From positions 62,001 to 126,000 of the forward strand of contig MEOL01000032.1 of assembly GCA_001769215.1 (NCBI GenBank): 64,000 nucleotides of DNA, written 5' to 3'. The DNA is from Bacteroidetes bacterium GWF2_41_31 (lineage in GTDB: Bacteria; Bacteroidota; Bacteroidia; Bacteroidales; F082). Positions 26,701-34,844 of this stretch are shown piece by piece. The notes beneath the pieces are model-generated. The model was not told the origin of the DNA and searched no databases. It was given only the letters and a program-made list of their open reading frames with translations. Within the stretch, counting starts at the first letter, position 1, and each line of letters starts with the position of its first letter. A program made the position numbers and the translations under genes.

Positions 26701-27358
26701 AAGTTAATCCTTCTTTTTCACTTTGGGTTTTGCTCAGATCTGCGTTTGAAAAGGTCACTTCAAAACGCAGGTTTTCATACACCTTGATGGTGTTTGTCAC
26801 CGGATTGTATTGAACAGGAGCAATGTTTAAACGGCCTATATCGACACCACGCATGCGGCCAAGGATATCTACCGATACCAGTTCGTCCGAGTTAAATTCA
26901 TTTTTTTGATAAGCTTCCGCATCAAGCTCGAATGCCAGCTGGTTACCGCATTTTGATTGAGAGGCTTGAACGGGATAAAGTAGATGCGCCATGCCTGTTT
27001 CAGCCAGGTTAAATTCATTCACCTCGAAGCTGAGGACAGTAATTTGAACCTGGGCATTGTAGGGTATTTCAATCAACTGTCGCTTAACCGGGAGTTCTGG
27101 AATTCCAATGGTGGTGTTGCGTGTGTAGGTTGGGATCACCAATCGGGTATAATCATCCTGCCCATGTTTCATCTTTTCGGTCCTGATGTCTCCAATGGTA
27201 TTAATAAAAACCAGTTTTTCAGGAGAATTGGTTGTTAACTCCAAAGTTGTTTTATCCCCTGTTCCGGTTGAAATGGTGGCAGCAAACACCGGAATAGTTA
27301 CGATACCGATCAGGGTAAGTAAAATAATACAGGCAACACATTGCTTAAAGATTTGCAT
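23735..27358 (-). CDS. Gingipain-family protease, Kgp-like, T9SS cargo
   Basis: 1,207 residues, paralogue of the next gene. Signal peptide (about 1-26, ending VFA), propeptide, C25 domain about 245-605. Active site: His448 in NYTAHCGPDGWADP and the Cys480-Cys481 pair in LIGNCCSSSEY, again 33 residues from His to the second Cys. The ANYTAH...WADP, DKYGLLIGNCC and GYIGGSNSTYWDEDYY strings follow lysine-gingipain Kgp rather than Rgp. Two CARDB-like domains come next: the first has lost the acidic loop (SGLGFTYHTSE), the second keeps DDAAGNNNGKLD. Then the same Rossmann/GATase-like domain and a T9SS sorting domain (MVYPNPVINSL). It should be a cell-surface or secreted endopeptidase; Lys preference is inference only. 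Confidence 0.92.
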   Translation of the reverse strand: MQIFKQCVACIILLTLIGIVTIPVFAATISTGTGDKTTLELTTNSPEKLVFINTIGDIRTEKMKHGQDDYTRLVIPTYTRNTTIGIPELPVKRQLIEIPYNAQVQITVLSFEVNEFNLAETGMAHLLYPVQASQSKCGNQLAFELDAEAYQKNEFNSDELVSVDILGRMRGVDIGRLNIAPVQYNPVTNTIKVYENLRFEVTFSNADLSKTQSEKEGLTSPYFTAPYSSLINYAPTASRENMTNYPVKYVIVSDRMFADQLQPFVQWKTRKGFTVVEAYTDVIGTSLNDIKAYLQGLYDAGTPDDPAPSFVLFVGDISEIPAWDNGNGVTDRNYVEYTGDLFPEIFYGRFSAQNATQLQPYIDKTLQYEQYTMPNPTFLDTVVMIAGMDGSFGPNWANGQINYGTINYFNSDHGIFSHTYLYPESGNNANNIHQNISDGVSFANYTAHCGPDGWADPSFSISDIANLSNQDKYGLLIGNCCSSSEYQTNCFAEEMLRAPNKGAVGYIGGSNSTYWDEDYYFGVGVGAITENPPSYEETGLGNYDRAFHDHGEPFNEWYTTMDQHIFAGNLAVTESGSSLETYYWDIYNLMGDPSLMIYYSVPDDMTVTHPSTILIGQTSINITAVPYAYVGLSMNNELKGMGIADASGTLVLEFESFLSPGDAELVVTAQNYQPAIAPITVIPAEGPYVIYESHIVSGLGFTYHTSEVILLTMENVGSEDALGVLVLLTTNNPYVTLIDTLLDFGDIAAGQSVEGSLPFGFTVADNIPDLETIVFNVKATLATGDEFESSFTDIGHSPVLTYNGFSIDDAAGNNNGKLDPGETADLIVSLKNNGSATAQNVSGLLSTQSPYLIINQSVQPYGELLADSVKSQRFNVSASSDTPTGVMAFETIDWVADFGITGTGSFDFTIGQIPVLVVDLAQSNNSPAEMMSCLSVLTVGSELTNSLPDDLNIYQSIFVCLGTYPDNHVLSSSDGDKLAGFMSHGGRVFMEGGDTWAYDNQTAAHALFHISGDGDGSGDLAQVTGLTGTFSEYYDFVYDGANSYIDHLIPDTNAFTLFRNVEIGYDVAIAYENDVYKTIGTSFEFAGLVNNTTSTKDGLMAEILHFFNIPFIWTHVENQPKEAFELMVYPNPVINSLNIRINTTSAGNYSVSLIDLLGRNINHSDQNLMLKEGTNALQMDVSALVGGVYFLIVKTPAGEVTKKIMIN

Positions 27359-27509
27359 AATAGGAATTTAAATAAGAATTGATTTGTTATATCCCTTGAG
27401 TTACAATTTTTAATTTACAGGCGAAAATAGTTAATAAGTTGTTAAAATACAATGACAAATCCACTTCAGGAATGGTTGTCCGACAAATTAAATTCCGGCG
27501 AAAACCGAA

Positions 27510-27965
27510 TCATTTTTCGTGTTTTATTACTTCAAAACTAACACTGTGATCAACAATCAGCGAATCAACTTTATAATGATATGATTTAGCGGTACCGGTA
27601 ATTCTGGACTGACTCCCGCTTTGTGCCAAAACAAGGTAAAGTGATTTATTTGATCCCGGAACATTAATATAATACTCGTTATCGTCTTTTGTAGTATAAA
27701 AGGAAACTTGATAAAAATCGGGTACCATGATGTTCATTTGCAGCGCATTGCCGTTTAATTGTACAATATCCATCCGGGTTTCCACTTGAAGGTATTGCTT
27801 GTTTTCACTTCCGTTAAAGTAATCGCCCTGCCCGCTATAAGATCCAATCCAGTTATCGGCTGAGCACTCCTGGCAATAAATCCAGTTAGGGCCACCTTCT
27901 TTTTTGCATCCCAAAAGGCTCACCAACAATATATTGATAAATAGGATGATGACGCGAAAATTCAT
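27510..27965 (-). CDS. Small hypothetical lipoprotein
   Basis: 151 residues. Lipobox SLLGC (Cys20) then KKEGGPN. The mature part starts with a CQEC pair (WIYCQECSADNW) and is otherwise beta-rich (GSYSGQGDYFNGS ... SFYTTKDDNEYYINV). No family recognised. It lies 151 bp upstream of the gingipain pair on the same strand but with no sign of coupling. Confidence 0.6.
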   Translation of the reverse strand: MNFRVIILFINILLVSLLGCKKEGGPNWIYCQECSADNWIGSYSGQGDYFNGSENKQYLQVETRMDIVQLNGNALQMNIMVPDFYQVSFYTTKDDNEYYINVPGSNKSLYLVLAQSGSQSRITGTAKSYHYKVDSLIVDHSVSFEVIKHEK

Positions 27966-28021
27966 TTTGATGATTTACAGGCAAAGATATAAAACTTAGG
28001 GATGATTCCGAACAGTAACTT

Positions 28022-28627
28022 CTATATTGGTAACTTATGGTAATTAGAAAATGGGGCCGTTTTGATCAGCTCAGAAGCAAGATATTGATCCCACCATGAT
28101 TGCAATTTGGTGTTCAGGCTGTGGTTTGTTTGTTTGTCGTACAATGCCTGCATTTCGCCATGTTCTTTTTCCATGCGTTCGTAAACTTTTTTGATGTTTC
28201 GCTGGTTTAGTTTTCCCTTTTGTCTCATGTTGAGAATTTCCTGATAGAACCTTCTCCCCATTAATTCGGTAATATCAAAATGCAATTGTTCATGAGCCAG
28301 CACCGCTTCGGTTTGATGGGCTGGGTTTTTCCACGATTTTTCAGGATAGAATTTTACAAAAACCTCCAACGAAATCAGTCGGTGGTTTTCTTCTTTGGCT
28401 TCGAACCCAAACCCGCAGGTGGAGATGGCTGCCGCTATTTTTCCATTTGGCTTTCGCCGGGCTTTAAAGTCATTCCAGTCAAGCTTGCGCTGTTCATCCC
28501 AGCAGATGGCCGGTTCAGGGTTGCCCGGCATTTTGTTTAAGCCTTCGCCTGGTTTAAATGCAGCGCTTATAATGAATAGAAGCATCACAGTGGGATAAAA
28601 GATGAAGTTGTAGTTGAGCATTTTCAT
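28022..28627 (-). CDS. DUF922-like predicted metalloprotease
   Basis: 201 residues from ATG 28627. Signal peptide about 1-20 (FIISAAFKP). The mature protein opens CWDEQRKLDWNDFKARRKPNGKIAA, the typical start of DUF922 proteins, and contains a zinc-site-like HEQLHFDITEL (HExxH) near the middle, followed by a long charged helix. DUF922 members are predicted secreted zinc-dependent peptidases. The frame extends to 28795 but the added 56 residues look non-coding and crowd the divergent asnS start. Confidence 0.72.
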   Translation of the reverse strand: MKMLNYNFIFYPTVMLLFIISAAFKPGEGLNKMPGNPEPAICWDEQRKLDWNDFKARRKPNGKIAAAISTCGFGFEAKEENHRLISLEVFVKFYPEKSWKNPAHQTEAVLAHEQLHFDITELMGRRFYQEILNMRQKGKLNQRNIKKVYERMEKEHGEMQALYDKQTNHSLNTKLQSWWDQYLASELIKTAPFSNYHKLPI

Positions 28628-28800
28628 CAATGGAAATTGTTTTGTTGATAACGGATGATGATCAAAAATATTTTTAAACAGAGACATTGATATGGACAGA
28701 ATTGGTTTAAAACACAAATATTTGTAAAATAGCATTCCATTACAACGGTTAATTGCGTGAAATTTAGTTTTTTTGCAAAGTTTTATAAATACCATTTCAG

Positions 28801-30240
28801 GTGAAGAGAATTGAAATTAATGAGCTGTTGAAATCAACAGAAGCAGGACACGAAATTAATGTAAAAGGTTGGGTTCGTACCAAAAGGGGAAGTAAAAATG
28901 TGGCTTTTATCGCATTAAACGATGGCTCAACGATCAATAATATTCAGGTGGTTGTGGAGATGAGTGAAGAAAACGACAAGCTGCTCGAACGCATACATAC
29001 AGGAGCTGCCCTTTCGGTGGATGGATTGTTGATTGAATCGGCCGGTAGTGGTCAGCGGGTGGAAGTGCAGGCCACCAAACTGGAAATTCTGGGCGAAGCC
29101 AATCCCAACGAATACCCTTTGCAGCCTAAAAAACATTCTTTAGAATTTTTGCGCGAAAAGGCACACCTGCGTTATCGTACCAGCACGTTCAGTGCCATCG
29201 GACGAATTCGTCATGCCATGATCTTTGCCATCCACAGTTTCTTCAACGACAGGGGTTTTTACAACGTTCACTCTCCCATTATCACCGGCTCGGATGCCGA
29301 AGGTGCAGGCGAAATGTTTCAGGTGACGACACTCGATTTGAAGCAACTGCCCAAAACGCCGGATGGAAACATTGATTTTACAAAAGATTTCTTTGGAAAG
29401 GCCGCCAACCTTACCGTCAGCGGGCAGCTGGAAGCCGAACTGGCAGCACTGGCACTTTCAAAAGTGTATACTTTCGGTCCTACCTTCCGGGCCGAAAACT
29501 CCAACACAACCCGCCACCTGGCCGAGTTCTGGATGATTGAACCCGAAGTGGCCTTCTGTGATATCAACGATGACATGGACCTGGCCGAAGACATGCTCAA
29601 ATATGTGATTGATTATGCCCTTGAACATTGTATGGACGACCTGCTGTTTTTAAGCAAACGACTCGAAGAAGAGGAAAAAAACAAAAAGGCAGAGGAGCGT
29701 TCGATGGAATTGATTGAAAAGTTGCGTTTCGTGCTCGACAATCCTTTTGAACGCATCACCTATACCGAGGCCATCGACATCCTGAAAAATTCGAACCACA
29801 ACAAGAAGAAAAAATTCCAATACCTCATCGAAGAATGGGGCGCCGACCTGCAATCGGAGCACGAACGCTATTTGGTAGAGAAACATTTTAAAAAACCCGT
29901 TATCCTGACCGATTATCCCAAGAACATCAAAGCGTTTTACATGAAACAAAATGATGACGGGAAAACCGTTCGCGCTATGGATGTACTCTTTCCGCAGATT
30001 GGTGAAATAATTGGTGGTTCGCAGCGCGAGGAGGATTATACCAAGCTTGCCACACGCATGGAAGAGATGCACATTCCGGAAGAGAGCATGTGGTGGTATC
30101 TCGAAACCAGGAAGTTTGGAACCGTACCACACGCCGGTTTCGGACTTGGATTTGAACGATTGATGCTCTTTATCACAGGCATGGGGAATATCCGCGATGT
30201 GATTCCATTCCCCAGAACACCCCAAAACCTGGAGTTTTAA
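28801..30240 (+). CDS. asnS: Asparaginyl-tRNA synthetase
   Basis: 479 residues, GTG start ([12 protein letters not shown]). Charges tRNA-Asn with Asn. N-terminal OB-fold anticodon-binding domain (about 18-105: [22 protein letters not shown]), then the class II catalytic core with [15 protein letters not shown], motif 2 [18 protein letters not shown], and motif 3 [15 protein letters not shown] near the C-terminus. No closer ATG fits the OB-fold start. It begins the plus-strand block asnS-rpoN-PAP2-csaA; a 152-bp gap separates it from rpoN. Confidence 0.96.
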   Translation: MKRIEINELLKSTEAGHEINVKGWVRTKRGSKNVAFIALNDGSTINNIQVVVEMSEENDKLLERIHTGAALSVDGLLIESAGSGQRVEVQATKLEILGEANPNEYPLQPKKHSLEFLREKAHLRYRTSTFSAIGRIRHAMIFAIHSFFNDRGFYNVHSPIITGSDAEGAGEMFQVTTLDLKQLPKTPDGNIDFTKDFFGKAANLTVSGQLEAELAALALSKVYTFGPTFRAENSNTTRHLAEFWMIEPEVAFCDINDDMDLAEDMLKYVIDYALEHCMDDLLFLSKRLEEEEKNKKAEERSMELIEKLRFVLDNPFERITYTEAIDILKNSNHNKKKKFQYLIEEWGADLQSEHERYLVEKHFKKPVILTDYPKNIKAFYMKQNDDGKTVRAMDVLFPQIGEIIGGSQREEDYTKLATRMEEMHIPEESMWWYLETRKFGTVPHAGFGLGFERLMLFITGMGNIRDVIPFPRTPQNLEF

Positions 30241-30337
30241 GACCTTTTAAATATTGATGTACAAAGAGTTGAAGGCGGATGGTTAATATTATCCCGAAAT
30301 TCGCTAATCCAAAACTGTGCCATAATAAAAATGTTGC

Positions 30338-30345
30338 TACATTTG
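30338..30345 (+). promoter_or_regulatory. Candidate -7 box for rpoN
   Basis: TACATTTG matches TAnnTTTG, 48 bp before the rpoN start codon. The -33 element is not convincing. Confidence 0.35.
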
Positions 30346-30392
30346 TCATGATTGAACCAGGGAAGTGATGTCCCCAAACTTGATAATGTTTT

Positions 30393-31883
30393 ATGCTAAA
30401 CCAACGTCTTCAACAAAAACTGCTTCAAAAGCTTTCTCCACAACAGATTCTGTTGATGAAATTGTTGCAGATTCCCACCATTGGTCTTGAGCAGCGTATA
30501 AAGCAGGAAATTGAAGACAATCCCGCATTGGAAATTGATGGGGAAGAAATGAGCGATTATGATAGCGAGGATACACCCGAATCAAGCGATGAGGGCGATG
30601 ATTACGCCGAAACAAGCATTGATGATTATCAGGAAAAAGATCCTGAATTCGACCTGAACGACTACATGACTGACGATGACATTCCTTCGTATAAACTTCA
30701 AACCAACAATTACAGTTCGGATGAAGAGCGCAAGGAAATTCCATTTGCCTCAGGCATCACCTTTCACGAACTGCTGGAAGAGCAACTGAGACAGCAGTAT
30801 CTTGACGAACGAAACCTGCAAATCGGCCTTTACATTATTGGCAATATTGATGATTCAGGATACCTGCAACGCTCCATCGAAGCCATTATCGATGATCTGG
30901 CATTCAGCCAGAATGTTATGGCCGAAAAAGAGGAAGTGGAACATATTTTAACCATAATACAGGAATTTGATCCTTCGGGTGTCGGGGCACGAAGCCTGAA
31001 AGAATGTTTGCTTATCCAGCTTCAGCGAAAATCGCGGGAATTCCCTTCCGAAGCCATTGATCTGGCCATCAGAATACTCAACCGATCGTTTATCGATTTT
31101 ACAAAAAAACACTATCAGAAAATAACCAAACGCCTTGAAATATCCGAAGACCAACTTAAAAAGGGCATCGAAGAAATTCTAAGGCTTAATCCAAAACCGG
31201 GAAATTCGCTTAGCGAGACCGCCAAAACCAACCACTATATTATTCCCGATTTCAACATTAGCAACAATGGGGGAGTGCTGGAACTAACGCTAAACTCATG
31301 GAATAATCCTGACTTGCGCGTCAGTCATTCCTACGCCAACATGATCCATTCACTCGGCGACCAGAAAAAATCAAAGCAACAAAAGGAAGCCTTGGTTTTT
31401 ATCAAACAAAAAGTGGACTCGGCCAGGTGGTTTATCGATGCCATCAAACAGCGGCAGAACACCTTAACATCAACAATGGAAGCCATCATGGATTACCAGC
31501 GCGACTATCTGCTTACCGGTGACGATACCAAGCTTCACCCCATGATATTGAAAGATATTGCCGAAAAGGTAAACCTGGATATCAGTACTATATCGCGCGT
31601 AGCCAACAGCAAATATGTACAGACGCCTTTTGGAACCCTGCTGCTTAAAAGCTTTTTCAGCGAAAGCATGCAAAAAGATGATGGTGAGGAGGTTTCAACA
31701 CGTGAAATAAAAACCATCCTGCGTGATATCATCAACGAGGAAAGCAAGAAAAAGCCGTTTACAGATGAATACCTTACCACGCGACTAAAAGAAAAAGGCT
31801 ACCCCATTGCACGGCGTACGGTGGCCAAATACCGCGAGCAGCTCAATATTCCTGTTGCCCGATTGCGCAAAGAATTACAATAA
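30393..31883 (+). CDS. rpoN: RNA polymerase sigma-54 factor
   Basis: 496 residues. Directs polymerase to -24/-12 promoters and needs an AAA+ activator such as the regulator at 2191-3537. Region I is Gln/Leu-rich (QRLQQKLLQKLSPQQILLMK), region II is strongly acidic (about 48-100), the core-binding domain spans about 120-300, and the C-terminal DNA-binding part ends with the RpoN box RRTVAKYREQL (about residues 472-482). Full length. It is followed 12 bp later by a PAP2-like membrane-protein gene, so these two are likely one transcript. Confidence 0.96.
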   Translation: MLNQRLQQKLLQKLSPQQILLMKLLQIPTIGLEQRIKQEIEDNPALEIDGEEMSDYDSEDTPESSDEGDDYAETSIDDYQEKDPEFDLNDYMTDDDIPSYKLQTNNYSSDEERKEIPFASGITFHELLEEQLRQQYLDERNLQIGLYIIGNIDDSGYLQRSIEAIIDDLAFSQNVMAEKEEVEHILTIIQEFDPSGVGARSLKECLLIQLQRKSREFPSEAIDLAIRILNRSFIDFTKKHYQKITKRLEISEDQLKKGIEEILRLNPKPGNSLSETAKTNHYIIPDFNISNNGGVLELTLNSWNNPDLRVSHSYANMIHSLGDQKKSKQQKEALVFIKQKVDSARWFIDAIKQRQNTLTSTMEAIMDYQRDYLLTGDDTKLHPMILKDIAEKVNLDISTISRVANSKYVQTPFGTLLLKSFFSESMQKDDGEEVSTREIKTILRDIINEESKKKPFTDEYLTTRLKEKGYPIARRTVAKYREQLNIPVARLRKELQ

Positions 31884-31895
31884 ACTCTTTATCCG

Positions 31896-32507
31896 ATGCA
31901 TGTTAAACCGGCCAAGGTCATTTCCGTTCTGTTTCATCCATTGCTCGTGCCCACATACGCGCTATTGCTTTTCATCAACTTAAACACCCATTTTGTGTTG
32001 GCCATACCCATTCAGGTTCGCTATCTGATGACCCTCCTTGTATTTCTGACAACCTTTATGTTACCGGCGCTCATCTTGTTGATACTACGAAAATTTGATG
32101 TGGTAAAAAGCATGGAGATGCCCGAACGCCAGGAGAGGGCACTACCCTTAATTATCGTTTCGGCATTTTTTTACCTCACTTATTATTTGTTGAAACAAAT
32201 GGAGCAAAACAGCATCATCACCTTGTTTATGATTGGTGCCACCATGTTGATTTTGTTGTGTTTAATCATCAATTACTTCACAAAAATCAGCCTTCACGCT
32301 ACATCCTGGGGAGGGTTTTTAGGCGCCCTTATGGGATATTCGCTGAATGCACGGGTTGATGTCATACTTTGGCTTTACGCGATCATTCTCATCACCGGAA
32401 TGGTTGCAACTGCGAGGTTAATTTTAAAAGCTCACACTCCGGCTCAGGTTTATGGAGGGTTTTTATTGGGAAGTTTAAGTCAGCTGATTTTGTTTTATTA
32501 TGTTTAA
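31896..32507 (+). CDS. PAP2-like integral membrane protein
   Basis: 203 residues with about six transmembrane helices. Traces of the acid-phosphatase/PAP2 signature are present: MPERQERALPLI (like KX6RP), SLHATSWGG (like PSGH) and ARLILKAHTPAQVYGG (like SRxxxxxHxxxD). Replacement of the SGH Gly and the final Asp makes activity uncertain, so it may be a PAP2-superfamily relative rather than a working lipid phosphatase. Its position directly after rpoN suggests co-expression. Confidence 0.65.
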   Translation: MHVKPAKVISVLFHPLLVPTYALLLFINLNTHFVLAIPIQVRYLMTLLVFLTTFMLPALILLILRKFDVVKSMEMPERQERALPLIIVSAFFYLTYYLLKQMEQNSIITLFMIGATMLILLCLIINYFTKISLHATSWGGFLGALMGYSLNARVDVILWLYAIILITGMVATARLILKAHTPAQVYGGFLLGSLSQLILFYYV

Positions 32508-32519
32508 AACTACTGGATC

Positions 32520-32858
32520 ATGAAACAAATCAGCTGGAACGAATTTGAACAGGTAGAACTGAGAATTGGAACCATTATTGAGGTTATGGATTTTCCCGGG
32601 GCCAGAAAGCCTGCCTTCAAGCTTATCGTTGATTTTGGGAAAGAAATAGGCATCAAAAAATCCAGCGCTCAAATTACAGAAATTTACACCAAAGAAGAAT
32701 TGTTAAACAAGCAAGTGATCGGAGTGGTGAACTTCCTCCCCAAACAAATCGGGCCATTTATTTCGGAATGTTTAATTACGGGTTTTGCCAACGAAACGGG
32801 AGCCATTGTGCTGGCGGTACCGGATAAGAAAGTGCCGGATGGGGCGAAACTGATGTAA
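32520..32858 (+). CDS. csaA: CsaA-type tRNA-binding protein
   Basis: 112 residues, one OB-fold EMAP-II-like tRNA-binding domain. Family strings: FEQVELRIGTIIEV, KPAFKLIVDFGKEIGIKKSSAQIT, VNFLPKQIGPFISE and VPDGAKL. In Bacillus, CsaA is reported as a dimeric export-related chaperone; the fold binds tRNA. It starts 12 bp after the PAP2-like gene, so it may be the last gene of the rpoN unit. Confidence 0.9.
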   Translation: MKQISWNEFEQVELRIGTIIEVMDFPGARKPAFKLIVDFGKEIGIKKSSAQITEIYTKEELLNKQVIGVVNFLPKQIGPFISECLITGFANETGAIVLAVPDKKVPDGAKLM

Positions 32859-33029
32859 ATAGAGCGAGCGATCAGAGAGCCGACCTATCGACAAAGCAAA
32901 TCCAGTCAATACATATTTCATCGGGGATTGCAACTATCTTCAGTATCCCATACAACCATCTTCCTTTCAGAAGTCCCTTTAGGGAAATACAATATTATAA
33001 TTGCTTTTAATCATCAAACCTAACTCATT

Positions 33030-34121
33030 ATGAAACACGTATTACTTTTCTTCATCGGATTAATCGGACTCACTTGTTTTGCCCAGCAAAATCAAATTGA
33101 GATCGCTCCCGGACAGGATATTGTTGCAACTCCCATGGTTGATCGGGACACATTTAATCTACAATTTTCATTTCCGTGCATCGCCTTTATAGGTGAATAT
33201 GGTGTGGAAACCAATGGCATCGATCTATATGTGACCCAATGGATGCATGATAGCATTGCCAGGTACAACCAGTCGGGGACAGTGTTGGACATCTTTAGTA
33301 TTCCCGGAGCACAAAAAACACGGGATCTGGCTTACGATGGTCAATACTATTATGGAAGCCCCAAAGAGAATTACTTTTTTGTACTGGATATGGATAACAA
33401 AGTGCTGATCGATACAGTTTTTACTACTTTCTCTATCCGAGGAATGGCTTACGATCCTGTGGAGAATATCCTCTGGGCAAGCGAAAAATGGGATCCGGTT
33501 TTTTATAAAATGGATTTTCAGGGTAATGTTCTCGATTCCTGGGAAGCATCAGGCATTACAATAGGATCTATCAGTGGACTGGCTTACGACAATACATCGA
33601 TAAACGGTCCTTTTCTATGGGGATTTAGTCAGGAAAGCAGCGGAGCTATGATTGTAAAGTACGACATTGCTGCCCAGGCACAAACTGGAAACATGATTGA
33701 TGTAGCAGGTTTGACCTCTAATGATGCCTATGCAGGGGGATTGTTCCTTCGTGCTTTGAATGGCAGTTCGGATGTGACTATGGGAGGGTTGATTCAGAAT
33801 GAGCTGATCTTTGCTCTGGAATTGTCGTATGCAAACTCACTGGTTGATGTAGGAGCTCCCGATATGTTGACAGCTTTTAATATCTATCCCAATCCGGCCA
33901 ACGATTTCGTAATTGTCCACCTTCAACTGTCAGATCAGGGTAAAATCCAATATCAAATCACAAACCAACTTGGTCAGGTGGTTCAACAAAAGAACCTCTA
34001 CATCACAGGTTCAAAAGATTTAAACATCAACACAAGTCAATTTGAGCCGGGTATTTACTTTGTGCAAATTTCAAACGGAAAGGGTTATTCATTTACTCAA
34101 AAATTTGTGAAAGGAAATTAA
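33030..34121 (+). CDS. T9SS-secreted beta-propeller protein
   Basis: 363 residues. Signal peptide about 1-18 (LTCFAQ). A propeller-like region (about 40-270) has repeated blades: YVTQWMHDSIARY, FSIPGAQKTRDLAYDGQYYYG, LAYDNTSINGPFLWG. A T9SS type A sorting domain starts at FNIYPNPANDFV and ends SFTQKFVKGN. The N-terminal 270 residues are paralogous to those of the 766-residue protein at 36285 (shared text FSIPG...RDL.YDGQY.YG). It precedes the first ECF cassette but is separated from it by a strong terminator. Surface location is expected. Confidence 0.83.
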   Translation: MKHVLLFFIGLIGLTCFAQQNQIEIAPGQDIVATPMVDRDTFNLQFSFPCIAFIGEYGVETNGIDLYVTQWMHDSIARYNQSGTVLDIFSIPGAQKTRDLAYDGQYYYGSPKENYFFVLDMDNKVLIDTVFTTFSIRGMAYDPVENILWASEKWDPVFYKMDFQGNVLDSWEASGITIGSISGLAYDNTSINGPFLWGFSQESSGAMIVKYDIAAQAQTGNMIDVAGLTSNDAYAGGLFLRALNGSSDVTMGGLIQNELIFALELSYANSLVDVGAPDMLTAFNIYPNPANDFVIVHLQLSDQGKIQYQITNQLGQVVQQKNLYITGSKDLNINTSQFEPGIYFVQISNGKGYSFTQKFVKGN

Positions 34122-34148
34122 TAGCAAAAATATTCAGTACTCGTATCC

Positions 34149-34192
34149 ATACTCCTTTTTCGCTTATTAAACTAAAAGCGAAAAAGGAGTAT
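34149..34192 (+). terminator. Strong terminator hairpin
   Basis: Perfect 17-bp inverted repeat: ATACTCCTTTTTCGCTT (34149-34165) and AAGCGAAAAAGGAGTAT (34176-34192), ten-base loop, then CTTTCT. It lies 28 bp after the stop of the propeller gene and isolates it from the sigma-factor cassette. Confidence 0.82.
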
Positions 34193-34309
34193 CTTTCTGT
34201 TAGTAAAATGGAAGAGGAAGTTTTTTTTTCACCAACATCGCTTTTTAACCCTTGAAACAACTATTTTTAATGACAATTATTTATCATTTAACAAACTGAT
34301 TCTAACTAG

Positions 34310-34843
34310 TTGAAAACGAACACCTATACCCTAATAGATGACGATTTGGTAAAAGGCTGTATTGAAAAAGACAACCATTCACGCAAGTTATTGTACAACA
34401 GGTATAGTAATGAATTGTACACAACGGCTTATCACATTGTTAACGACAAGGATTTATCCAACGACATTCTGCATGATTCATTTATTCAAATTTTTAACGA
34501 CATTAAATCGCTGCGAAATACAGCAGTTTTAAAATTCTGGATGCGAAAAATTGTGATCCACACTTCACTTAAAACACTAAAAAAGCTCCGTCAGGTTGAA
34601 TATACCGATCAACCCATCTCCGATGGCATAATCACCTGGCCCGACCCCATGTCAGGAGAATTGTTGGAAAAAGCAATGTTTAATCTCCCCGAAGGTTATC
34701 GCATTGTATTTTCGTTGATTGCAATTGAAGGTTACAAACATCAGGAAGTGGCTAAAATGTTGAATATCTCAGAAGGAACATCGAAATCGCAATTATTTCA
34801 CGCCAAAAAACACCTTCGGAAAATGCTAAGTAACGGCCATTAA
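34310..34843 (+). CDS. ECF-type sigma factor (first cassette)
   Basis: 177 residues with a TTG start (MKTNTYTLIDDDLVKGC); no ATG exists before conserved sequence. Sigma region 2 about 25-95 (LLYNRYSNELYTTAYHIVNDKDLSNDILHDSFIQIF). Region 4 about 120-170 with the helix-turn-helix HQEVAKMLNISEGTSKSQLFHAKKHLRKML. Redirects polymerase to a small regulon, likely including this operon. The next gene starts one base after the stop and encodes an anti-sigma-like N-terminus fused to an outer-membrane barrel. A second sigma factor of the same subgroup lies at 38944. Confidence 0.92.
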   Translation: MKTNTYTLIDDDLVKGCIEKDNHSRKLLYNRYSNELYTTAYHIVNDKDLSNDILHDSFIQIFNDIKSLRNTAVLKFWMRKIVIHTSLKTLKKLRQVEYTDQPISDGIITWPDPMSGELLEKAMFNLPEGYRIVFSLIAIEGYKHQEVAKMLNISEGTSKSQLFHAKKHLRKMLSNGH

Positions 34844-34844
34844 C

